DNA of 6,743 nucleotides from DATAYA01 sp036272815 (GTDB lineage Bacteria; Pseudomonadota; Alphaproteobacteria; Acetobacterales; Acetobacteraceae), in NCBI GenBank assembly GCA_036272815.1, contig DATAYA010000257.1:1-6743 (forward strand). Reading direction: 5' to 3'. Position 1 is the first letter of the stretch. Every line of letters begins with the position of its first letter. A program made the translations under genes and the position numbers. Under the pieces are notes generated by a model that did not search any database, was not told the DNA's origin, and was given only the letters and a program-made list of their open reading frames with translations. Below, piece by piece: positions 1 through 4,956 of this stretch.

Positions 1-94
1 ATCGCGGCTGGGGGTCGGCGGCGGTCATGAACAGAAGAGGAACATAGTTTGGTCGTGTGGGCAAGGCGTTTTTTGCGCACTCACGTCCTCCCGT
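1..94. other. Gene-poor left edge
   Basis: No complete gene can be supported here. On the minus strand an ATG at 28 opens nine codons (MTAADPQPR) with GC-rich third positions, which could be the very start of a gene running off the left edge. No Shine-Dalgarno sequence precedes it, and the fragment is too short to judge. A T6 run at 69-74 has no convincing stem in front of it, so I do not call it a terminator. Confidence 0.3.
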
Positions 95-126
95 GTCATG
101 GCCGGCCTTGCGCCGGCCATCCACGC
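95..126 (-). repeat. Inverted copy of alphaproteobacterial palindromic repeat
   Basis: This 32-bp element starts GTCATGGCCGG and ends GGCCATCCACGC. Its reverse complement matches 199-230 at 28 of 32 positions by hand alignment. The element is itself an imperfect palindrome (GCCGG...CCGGC around a short loop). It lies opposite in orientation to the array to its right, so the two could pair across about 70 bases. The translated forms of this repeat (VDGRVKPGHDD, MARLDPAIH) are familiar as spurious proteins in many alphaproteobacterial genomes. Confidence 0.8.
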
Positions 127-198
127 GGGGCCCGCTGCACCCAGGCGCCGCTGCCAGGACTGTGACTTGCAGGACGTTTTGCCGGTACGCGCCGCGCG

Positions 199-366
199 GC
201 GTGGATGGCCGGGTCAAGCCTGGCCATGACGATGTCGACGGAGGGAGCACGCCCGGCCATGACGATGTGGATGGCGGGGCCAGGCCCAGCCATGATGATG
301 CGTGGATGGCCGGGTCAAGCGCGGCCATGACGATCTTGGATGGGTCGCCCTGACCCGGAAATGACG
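199..366 (+). repeat. Degenerate tandem array of ~33-34 bp palindromic repeat
   Basis: Four head-to-tail units are visible, with a fifth decayed one: 201-234, 235-267, 268-300, 301-335 and 336-366. The first and fourth are closest to a consensus of GTGGATGGCCGGGTCAAGC followed by GGCCATGACGATG. The second has lost most of its left half, and the fifth keeps only TTGGATGG, GACCCGG and ATGACG. Each good unit has dyad symmetry (ATGGCC...GGCCAT). There is no spacer sequence between units, so this is not a CRISPR array. Long reading frames across it on both strands are repeat translations, not genes. It belongs to the dispersed intergenic repeats common in alphaproteobacteria. What the repeat does is unknown. 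Confidence 0.85.
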
Positions 367-430
367 CCAATGCATTGGGTGCGAGACCGCATGGAATGTC
401 GTGCGGGTATGATCGGCGTCTTTGGCACCT

Positions 431-458
431 TTGCAAACGAAGCTGACAGCAGCATGAT
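431..458 (+). promoter_or_regulatory. Candidate sigma-70 promoter for small membrane protein gene
   Basis: TTGCAA at 431-436 and CATGAT at 453-458 are separated by 16 nt, each matching four of six consensus positions. This would give a leader of about 50 nt before the ATG at 518. The stretch 367-517 between the repeat array and the gene is otherwise featureless and lower in GC than the genes. The match is weak, and such sequences occur by chance. Confidence 0.25.
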
Positions 459-517
459 GCGCCGATGTCTCGGTCCGGGTGTCGCCGCGATGGCCGCCCC
501 TGCAAGGAGAGCGCTCG

Positions 518-799
518 ATGGATGAACTCGTCCCTGTCATCCTTGGCGCCGTTCTGGGCGCCGTGGTCTGGCTGACGACGCGCGGGCGGACGCGCCATGT
601 GTTGAGCGTGCTGGTGGTGCTCGTGTCCGGCGCCGCCGCGACCATCGCGAGCGGCGAGTATCACGAAAGCTGGATCTACCTGCTGCTTGATTTCGGCGAG
701 GCGGCGGTCGGCCTCGTGATCGGCTATGTGGTCGCGGCCAAGCTGCTGACGCCGCGCCTCGCGGCCCGCGCCGCACAGCGCGGCGGCGACGCGCCTTGA
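518..799 (+). CDS. Small hypothetical inner-membrane protein, 93 aa
   Basis: I do not recognise the family. The start is the ATG at 518 because AAGGAGA at 504-510 sits 7 nt upstream, an excellent Shine-Dalgarno sequence. The longer reading from a GTG at 479 lacks one and adds an uncharacteristic basic stretch. The protein has three likely membrane helices: residues 4-20 (VPVILGAVLGAVVWL), 27-45 (HVLSVLVVLVSGAAATIAS) and 52-76 (ending VIGYVVAAKLL). The loop after helix one (TRGRTRH) is basic and helix two is followed by GEYHES. The C-terminal tail (PRLAARAAQRGGDAP) is basic, so by the positive-inside rule the first loop and the tail are probably cytoplasmic. A charged DFGEA sits inside or at the edge of helix three. 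The gene stands alone on the plus strand, convergent with the sulfotransferase gene. Its function cannot be inferred. Confidence 0.8.
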   Translation: MDELVPVILGAVLGAVVWLTTRGRTRHVLSVLVVLVSGAAATIASGEYHESWIYLLLDFGEAAVGLVIGYVVAAKLLTPRLAARAAQRGGDAP

Positions 800-1028
800 T
801 CACGTGCGGCGGCGACGGCACGCCCGTCACATACGCCTGCGTCGCGGGCGAGCAGGCCGCCAGATCGAGCGCTGCCAGAGCCTGAGCGAGATCGTTCATG
901 TGCCGGATCAAATCACGATCCGTACCGCAACGGAACACGCCATCGTGCTCGCGTGAGCGCGGATGCGAAACCTAAATGCGTGTCTGCGCCACTTGCTCGA
1001 TCCCGGCTGGAAGTCTGTCGAGCCGCAC
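800..1028. other. Intergenic gap with weak coding-like trace
   Basis: This gap separates two convergent genes. From 796 (a TTG overlapping the preceding TGA) to about 863, the plus frame reads MITCGGDGTPVTYACVAGE and has nearly all G/C third positions. From about 864 to 956 a frame shifted by one base reads on to SEIVHVPDQITIRTATEH and a TGA at 954-956, again with a coding-like codon-position GC pattern. Joined, they would encode about 52 residues, so the stretch may be a frameshifted small gene or remnant. An opposite reading beginning MNDLAQALAALDLAACS at 899 (-) is an alternative for the left part. A 7-bp hairpin at 944-950/955-961 (one G-T pair) has no T-run. I recognise no protein here. 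Confidence 0.3.
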
Positions 1029-2306
1029 CTATGCCGCAGCCTCGTGCTGGCTGCCGCGTTCAACCCCGAACCGCTCCGCATAGGCCGCGAACCGGGCCCG
1101 CTGCGTGTCCGCGTCCAGCCCGAAATCGGCAAGCGAATAGCTATTCCGTCCATAGCCGCCGCGCGGCCGGCGCTCGAGCAGCGCGCGCATCCGCGCCTCC
1201 GCCTCCGCCGGCAGCGCGCGGTCGAGCAGGCCCGCGTAGAGCTGCCGTACCGCACCAAGCGGATCGGCGACCAGCCCCCGGTAGTGCAGATGCACCACGC
1301 CGCCGCTGTCTGCCGCGCGCATCATCCTCGCCGCCCCGACCGCCCAGTCGTCCGACACCTGCCGGCCGATCTGCACGCGGTCGATCTCGCGCGCGAACGG
1401 CATGCGCACCAGCTCCGTCAGGCGCGCGACGGAGGCGAGCACGTGCACAGGGTCCCGATGCAGCATCACGATCTGCGCATCCGGATAGGCGGCACGCAAC
1501 GCGTCGAGCGCCAAGACGTGATCGGGCGATTTCAGCACCCAGCGCGCACGTGCGGCCTGCCCGTCGCGGCGCGCCGGCGCTGCGTCCTGATGCTGAAGGT
1601 GCTGGAGGAAGCGACGATGGAAGCGATAGGCCTGCGCGTGCCCGACACGATCGAGCCAGCGTCGATAGGAAGGCACATGATGCGTCGTGTCGAAGCGCAG
1701 GCTCTGCAGCACATGTGCGTTGATCTCGCCGCATTCCTGCGGGTCGCGGGCGGCGGTCGGATGGACGTCGTGCATCCCGGGCGCGAGTTGGTCGAACAGC
1801 CGCAACTGCCGCTCGACATTGCGGATGGCGGCGTCGATGCCGTCCGGCCCCGGATAGGAGTGGCCGGGATACGGGTGGATGGTCTGCCAGCAGCGCGGCG
1901 CACGGTGCGTCGGGTCCTGCGCCAGCAGCGCGTGCAGGAAGCTGGTGCCGCTGCGCGGCATTCCGGTGATGAACACGGGTGCGGTGATCGCCTCGTCCAG
2001 GACCGCGGGCCTCTCCCGCTCCTTCGACCGCAGCAGCAGCACGTTCTGCAGCAACCGTCCCATGTCCCAGCGCGCCGCCAGGCGACCGAACGGGCTGAGA
2101 TGCGCCTCCTCGTCGAACGCCGCGAGCAGCCGCCGCAGCGGTGCTTCGATCTGCCACGGCGCGCCGTGATCGTCCTGGCCGAAATCGGCATGGCCCGCGC
2201 GCCGGCAGGCGGCATCAATGATCTTCTGCGCATCCAGCGCCCGTTCGCTGCCGAGCCGATCGGCGAGACTGACGGCCACCTGAACCAGTTGGGATCGGAT
2301 CGACAT
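1029..2306 (-). CDS. Sulfotransferase family protein (PAPS-dependent type)
   Basis: This 425-residue protein belongs to the large bacterial sulfotransferase family of the Sulfotransfer_3 type. By family knowledge these move a sulfuryl group from PAPS to an acceptor hydroxyl or amine. The PAPS-binding loop is GMPRSGTSFLH at residues 115-125, equivalent to the family's 5'-phosphosulfate loop. The 3'-phosphate element follows WVLKSPDHVLALDAL as MLHRDPVHVLASVARL, with R284 and S292 the likely ligands. Other family signatures are DPQECGEINAH (188-198), DTTHHVPSYRRWLDR (206-220), AYRFHRRFLQHLQ (226-238) and the tail segment GGYGRNSYSLADFGL. The first 100 residues are helical with no signal peptide or membrane segment, implying a cytoplasmic enzyme. 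The ATG at 2306 has GGAG 7 nt upstream. It lies 80 nt after moaE on the same strand, possibly with its own transcription start, though I see no clean promoter. The acceptor cannot be told from sequence; similar proteins are often annotated only as sulfotransferase. Confidence 0.9.
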   Translation of the reverse strand: MSIRSQLVQVAVSLADRLGSERALDAQKIIDAACRRAGHADFGQDDHGAPWQIEAPLRRLLAAFDEEAHLSPFGRLAARWDMGRLLQNVLLLRSKERERPAVLDEAITAPVFITGMPRSGTSFLHALLAQDPTHRAPRCWQTIHPYPGHSYPGPDGIDAAIRNVERQLRLFDQLAPGMHDVHPTAARDPQECGEINAHVLQSLRFDTTHHVPSYRRWLDRVGHAQAYRFHRRFLQHLQHQDAAPARRDGQAARARWVLKSPDHVLALDALRAAYPDAQIVMLHRDPVHVLASVARLTELVRMPFAREIDRVQIGRQVSDDWAVGAARMMRAADSGGVVHLHYRGLVADPLGAVRQLYAGLLDRALPAEAEARMRALLERRPRGGYGRNSYSLADFGLDADTQRARFAAYAERFGVERGSQHEAAA

Positions 2307-2386
2307 CGACGGGCTCCGCGACGTCCCGCCTATTCAAGTGCACGAATCCGCCCGCCAACTGCGTCACGACCGCGCGAAGTGCGCCG

Positions 2387-2839
2387 CTACCGCCATTTCG
2401 CCGCAGCCGCCTCGTCCTCCGCGCGGGCCGCCACCCATTCCGCATCGCCGTCGGTGAACTGTTCACGCTTCCAGAACGGCGCCCGCGTCTTGAGCCAGTC
2501 GATCAGGAACCCGGTCGCGTCCAGTGCCGCCTCGCGGTGCGCCGCCGCCGCCGCCACCAGCACGATGCGCGCGCCCGGCGACAGGCGCCCGATGCGATGG
2601 ATCACCGTGCAGCCGAGCAGCGACCAGCGCGCCTCCGCCTCCGCCGCGATCCGCGCGATCGCCCGCTCGGTCATCCCCGGATAATGCTCGAGCGTCATCG
2701 CCTCGAGCGCGCGTCCGCCGACACGGCCGCGCACCACGCCCACGAAAAGGCCGATCCCGCCGACATCGCCGCCGCCGCCCAGCGCGTCGATGACAGCGCC
2801 GGGTGAGAAATCCGCCTCCTGCACCAGCACCCGCGCCAT
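2387..2839 (-). CDS. moaE: Molybdopterin synthase catalytic subunit MoaE
   Basis: MoaE is the large subunit of molybdopterin synthase. It converts cyclic pyranopterin monophosphate to molybdopterin using sulfur carried as a thiocarboxylate on MoaD, in the cytoplasm. The 150 residues match the usual length. Family motifs are all present: FVGVVRG (32-38, with R38 of the substrate pocket), LEHYPGMTE (50-58), VIHRIGRLSPG (79-89), HR at 101-102, and IDWLKTRAPFWKRE (113-126), in which K117 and K124 correspond to the two catalytic lysines (K119 and K126 in E. coli). It ends in the typical aspartate- and alanine-rich tail finishing in W. The start lies 4 nt after the moaD stop, so the two subunits are almost certainly co-translated in equal amounts. 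The ATG at 2839 is served by GGAGG 8 nt upstream. There is no sign of damage. Confidence 0.97.
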   Translation of the reverse strand: MARVLVQEADFSPGAVIDALGGGGDVGGIGLFVGVVRGRVGGRALEAMTLEHYPGMTERAIARIAAEAEARWSLLGCTVIHRIGRLSPGARIVLVAAAAAHREAALDATGFLIDWLKTRAPFWKREQFTDGDAEWVAARAEDEAAAAKWR

Positions 2840-2843
2840 TCGC

Positions 2844-3098
2844 TCAGCCTCCGGTCACCGGCGGGAAGAAAGCGACCTCGTCGCCGGGGCGGATCGGCGT
2901 GTCGGGATCGGCGAAATCCTGGTTGACGGCGGCGCGCACCAGACGCCGGTCGGCCAGCGCCTGCGCATGCCGCTCGTCGCGAGCCGAGAGCCATTCGATC
3001 AGGCCGCCGAGCGTCGCCACCTCCGCCGGCGGATCAAGGCTCTCCTCGGCGGCGCCGATCCGCTCGCGCAGCCAGGCGAAATACAGCACCCGGACCAT
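2844..3098 (-). CDS. moaD: Molybdopterin synthase sulfur-carrier subunit MoaD
   Basis: MoaD is a ubiquitin-fold sulfur carrier of 84 residues (usual length about 80). Its C-terminal diglycine is adenylated by MoeB-type enzymes and converted to a thiocarboxylate that inserts into the MoaE active site. The sequence shows the beta-grasp opening VRVLYFAWLRERIG (2-15), a central helix containing LGGLIEWLSARDE (30-42), AAVNQDF (56-62), and the diagnostic end PIRPGDEVAFFPPVTGG, with GG as the last two residues. The ATG at 3098 is chosen because it begins the first beta strand as in known MoaDs. It lies 8 nt after the upstream lipoprotein stop, whose TAGGG region may serve as a weak ribosome binding site. 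A much longer upstream reading in the same frame only overlaps the lipoprotein gene out of frame. The gene is tightly coupled to moaE. Confidence 0.96.
   Translation of the reverse strand: MVRVLYFAWLRERIGAAEESLDPPAEVATLGGLIEWLSARDERHAQALADRRLVRAAVNQDFADPDTPIRPGDEVAFFPPVTGG
2848..2852 (-). promoter_or_regulatory. moaE ribosome binding site inside moaD diglycine codons
   Basis: Reading right to left, moaD ends ACC-GGA-GGC-TGA. The GGAGG formed by the two terminal glycine codons lies 8 nt before the moaE ATG at 2839, making a near-ideal Shine-Dalgarno sequence. The same five bases are therefore constrained both by the essential GG terminus of MoaD and by initiation of MoaE. Ribosomes terminating on moaD would be positioned to start moaE. 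Confidence 0.75.
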
Positions 3099-3106
3099 GC
3101 GGCACC

Positions 3107-3706
3107 CTACTTCGGCGTCGGCACTGTCGTCACGCTGCCGCTCGGCCCGATCAGCGTGCTGGTGCCGTTGCCATTCGGGATCATGATGCCCTGGCCGCCG
3201 CCGGGCAGGATCGTGGTCTGCACGCCAGAGCCGCCGACCGGGTTGCCGGTCACGGCCGGCCCCCCCGGCGTCTGGACCGTCCTGCCCGCCGGTGCGCCCG
3301 GCAGCGGCTGCACCTCCGGGCCTGGCGGCACGGTCGGTATTTCTGGCAGCGGCTGCAGGCCAGGCTCGTTGTTGGGCGGCGGCGTGGAACTTCCGCGCGT
3401 CGGCTGGCGATGGGCGGGCAGGGCCGGGGTCGTGCTCGGTGGCGGCGCGTTCGGGTTCTCCCCCTGCTGCTTCTCGACGTCGTAGAGGGAGGGGATCGGC
3501 TGGCTCGCCGGCGGCCAGACATTGCCGGGCTCGGGGGTCACCGGCGGGACGGCGACCGCCGCCCCGCGCACCCGGTCCAGCGTCTCGCTGTCGCCCACCG
3601 GTGCGTTCGGATCGACACCGGGGAAGCTGAAGGTGTCGCCCAGGAACGTGCCGGTCCCCTGGCACCCCGAGAGCAGCAGCAGGCCGAGCAGGGCGAGACG
3701 GCGCAT
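3107..3706 (-). CDS. Proline-rich putative outer-membrane lipoprotein
   Basis: I do not recognise the family. The 199-residue product begins MRRLALLGLLLLSGCQG: a short basic n-region, a leucine h-region and a lipobox LSGC with lipidated cysteine at C15. Residue +2 is glutamine rather than aspartate, which by the Lol rule (best established in enterobacteria) predicts sorting to the outer membrane. After about residue 50 the sequence is low-complexity and rich in Pro, Gly, Thr and Asn, with runs such as TPEPGNVWPPASQPIPSLYD, LQPLPEIP and VQPLPGAP. A C-terminal motif follows (GIMIPNGNGTSTLIGPSGS). No catalytic domain is visible, and a cell-wall spacer or envelope-tethered role would be guesswork. 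The ATG at 3706 is preceded by GGGAG at 7 nt, and longer readings upstream lose the signal peptide. It lies 8 nt before moaD and 74 nt after mobB, so it probably shares a transcript with moaDE. Confidence 0.85.
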   Translation of the reverse strand: MRRLALLGLLLLSGCQGTGTFLGDTFSFPGVDPNAPVGDSETLDRVRGAAVAVPPVTPEPGNVWPPASQPIPSLYDVEKQQGENPNAPPPSTTPALPAHRQPTRGSSTPPPNNEPGLQPLPEIPTVPPGPEVQPLPGAPAGRTVQTPGGPAVTGNPVGGSGVQTTILPGGGQGIMIPNGNGTSTLIGPSGSVTTVPTPK

Positions 3707-3725
3707 TAACGAGCTCCCGGAGGGC

Positions 3726-3757
3726 ATTGTATCAGCCGCGTCCACGCGGCGGCGCAA
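3726..3757 (-). promoter_or_regulatory. Possible promoter upstream of lipoprotein-moaD-moaE
   Basis: On the minus strand TACAAT (3731-3726) matches the -10 consensus at five of six positions. TTGCGC (3757-3752) is the best nearby -35, but the spacer of 20 nt is long. Transcription would start around 3719, leaving a very short leader before the lipoprotein ATG at 3706. A GC-rich hairpin lies inside the spacer. The -10 alone is good and the assembled promoter is weak. If real, it would let lipoprotein-moaDE be expressed apart from lolA-pgsA-mobB. Confidence 0.3.
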
Positions 3758-3777
3758 TGTGCCCGCGCCAGTGGCGC
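3735..3777 (-). other. Two GC-rich hairpins between mobB and lipoprotein gene
   Basis: The first has a 5-bp stem GCGCC/GGCGC with a 3-nt loop at 3765-3777, three bases past the mobB stop. The second has a perfect 6-bp stem GCCGCG/CGCGGC with a 4-nt loop at 3735-3750. Neither is followed by a T-run on the minus strand, so they are not classical intrinsic terminators. They could slow or stabilise the transcript at the boundary between the two gene blocks. In DNA this GC-rich, chance hairpins of this size are common. Confidence 0.3.
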
Positions 3778-3780
3778 CGC

Positions 3781-4305
3781 TCAAGCATGCGCGAGCCGCC
3801 AGCGCATGAAATCCGCCACCCAGTCGCCGATCTGCCGCAGATCGCCGAGCGGCAGCACCGCGACCGGGCATCCCGGCAGCGCCGCGTCGGACGCGACCGC
3901 CAGGATCATCGGATCGACCGGCCACAGCGGCGCCCGGCCGAGCGAGGGCCGATGCACCTCCAGCTTCGGGATCGGGTGCGACTTGAAGCCCTCGACCAGC
4001 ACGAGATCGGCCGGCGCGAGCCGCCCCAGCAGCTCTTCGAGGACCGGCTCGGCCTCGTCGCGCACCTCGTGCAGCAGCGCCCAGCGTGTCCCCGAGATCA
4101 CCATCACCTCGCGCGCGCCGGCCGCGCGGTGGCGATGGCTGTCCTTTCCCGGGCGGTCGATGTCGAAGCCGTGATGCGCGTGCTTGACGGTCGAGACGGC
4201 GAGGCCGCGCCCGGCGAGGAGCGGCAGCAGCCCCTCGATCAGCGTTGTCTTGCCGCTGCCCGACCAGCCGGCGATCCCAAGCACCCCTGGCACCCGCGCG
4301 TTCAA
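3781..4305 (-). CDS. mobB: Molybdopterin-guanine dinucleotide biosynthesis protein MobB
   Basis: MobB is a P-loop GTP-binding protein that aids MobA in forming the guanine dinucleotide form of the molybdenum cofactor. It is helpful but not always essential. The sequence shows the Walker A motif GWSGSGKTT (13-21), the MobB signature STVKHAHHGFDIDRPGKDS (38-56) followed by RHRAAGA, and DLVLVEGFK (100-108) with the characteristic EGFK. No ATG fits. I chose a TTG at 4305, giving MNARVPGVLGIAG and 174 residues, close to E. coli MobB. It overlaps the pgsA stop as TTGA, as expected for translational coupling. GTG at 4293 (170 residues) is a reasonable alternative. No strong Shine-Dalgarno sequence exists for either. 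MobA is not in the window. Low use of a weak start codon would fit an accessory protein needed in small amounts. Confidence 0.93.
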   Translation of the reverse strand: MNARVPGVLGIAGWSGSGKTTLIEGLLPLLAGRGLAVSTVKHAHHGFDIDRPGKDSHRHRAAGAREVMVISGTRWALLHEVRDEAEPVLEELLGRLAPADLVLVEGFKSHPIPKLEVHRPSLGRAPLWPVDPMILAVASDAALPGCPVAVLPLGDLRQIGDWVADFMRWRLAHA

Positions 4306-4931
4306 GGCCGGCGCGCGGCCTCGGGCAGGGGTGTCGCGTCCGGCGCGGGGGCGCTGGCGGCGTGGCGCAGTCCGGCCATCAGGTAATCCCACCCGGTCAC
4401 CAGCGTCAGCCCGGCCGCGATCCAGAGCATCGCCTCGCCGATCAGCGATACCGGCAGGAAACCGATGTGCAGCAGCTGCGCCGAGCTGTCGCCCGCCAGC
4501 AGCGTGCCGAGCGCGCCCATCTGGAACCCGGTCTTCCATTTCGCGAGTCGCGTCACCGGCAGGCCGATGCGCAGAGTGGCGAGGTGCTCGCGCAACCCGC
4601 TCACCAGGATCTCGCGCAGCAGGATCACGATCGCCGGATACAGCCCCCAGACCAGCAACCGCCCCTGGCCCGCGAGCAGCATCAACGTCGCACCGACCAG
4701 CAGCTTGTCGGCGATCGGGTCGAGCATGCGGCCGAAATCGCTCTGTTGCCGGCGCTCGCGGGCGATGCGGCCGTCGAAATAGTCGGTGATCGCGGCGGCG
4801 CTGAACAACACGCAGGCGGCGAGATCGGTCGCCGGATGCCGCAGCGATGCCACCACGATCAGCAACGGGATTGCAGCGATCCGCGAGAGCGTCAGTAGGT
4901 TGGGAAGGTCGGTTGGCATCGGCGCACGCAT
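4302..4931 (-). CDS. pgsA: CDP-diacylglycerol-glycerol-3-phosphate 3-phosphatidyltransferase
   Basis: PgsA is an inner-membrane enzyme that joins CDP-diacylglycerol and sn-glycerol 3-phosphate to give phosphatidylglycerophosphate and CMP, the committed step to phosphatidylglycerol and cardiolipin. The complete CDP-alcohol phosphotransferase signature is present with exact spacing: D50-xx-D53-G54-xx-A57-R58-x8-G67-xxx-D71-xxx-D75, in which the aspartates bind metal and CDP and D75 is the presumed catalytic base. PgsA-type features follow: REILVSGLRE (107-116) and a KWKTGFQM segment. Several hydrophobic helices surround these (about 17-30, 37-49, 76-87, 95-110, 136-146, 161-180). The 209 residues include an Ala/Pro-rich tail of about 25 residues beyond the E. 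coli length. ATG at 4931 is used; ATG at 4919 (MPTDLPNLLTLSR) fits the family start equally well, and neither has a clear ribosome binding site. It lies 24 nt after lolA and overlaps mobB by 4 nt. Confidence 0.95.
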   Translation of the reverse strand: MRAPMPTDLPNLLTLSRIAAIPLLIVVASLRHPATDLAACVLFSAAAITDYFDGRIARERRQQSDFGRMLDPIADKLLVGATLMLLAGQGRLLVWGLYPAIVILLREILVSGLREHLATLRIGLPVTRLAKWKTGFQMGALGTLLAGDSSAQLLHIGFLPVSLIGEAMLWIAAGLTLVTGWDYLMAGLRHAASAPAPDATPLPEAARRP

Positions 4932-4942
4932 CGTAGAGCCAA

Positions 4943-4956
4943 ACGCCGGCCGGCGT
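4943..4956. repeat. 14-bp perfect palindrome in lolA-pgsA gap
   Basis: ACGCCGGCCGGCGT is its own reverse complement and occupies half of the 24-nt gap, starting two bases inside the lolA stop codon. As RNA on the minus strand it could fold into a 5-bp stem with a GGCC loop followed by TTTGG, a rudimentary terminator or attenuator shape. The T-run is too short for me to call a terminator, and such palindromes are not rare in DNA of this GC content. Confidence 0.4.

Noticed and set aside
57..353. Reading frames across the repeat array, such as one containing VDGRVKPGHDD
   Set aside because: They are direct translations of the palindromic repeat, a familiar spurious annotation in alphaproteobacteria, on both strands.
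199..366. CRISPR array
   Set aside because: The units abut with no unique spacers, diverge irregularly and have no cas genes nearby.
537..938. Minus-strand frame beginning MFRCGTDRDLIRHMNDLAQ
   Set aside because: Beyond residue 50 it is the arginine-rich antisense of the small membrane gene, and it lacks a ribosome binding site. Only its first part, in the gap, is composition-plausible, and that is noted with the gap.
944..961. Bidirectional terminator between the convergent genes
   Set aside because: The hairpin is short with one G-T pair and no T-run on either strand.
2307..2386. Promoter in the moaE-sulfotransferase gap (TTGGCG...GAATAG on the minus strand)
   Set aside because: The -10 resemblance is poor and spacing arbitrary; not strong enough to annotate.
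963..2684. A 573-codon open frame on the plus strand opposite the sulfotransferase and moaE genes
   Set aside because: It is antisense to two genes with unmistakable family motifs. Its product is rich in Arg, His and Ala with no recognisable domain, as expected of a shadow frame in high-GC DNA.
2844..3665. A 273-residue fusion ending in MoaD
   Set aside because: The upstream portion is the out-of-frame shadow of the lipoprotein gene; MoaD is a standard free-standing 84-residue protein.
3107..3925. A longer lipoprotein start extending upstream into mobB
   Set aside because: The extension overlaps mobB out of frame, is Arg/Ala-rich and would bury the signal peptide. ATG 3706 has a good Shine-Dalgarno sequence.
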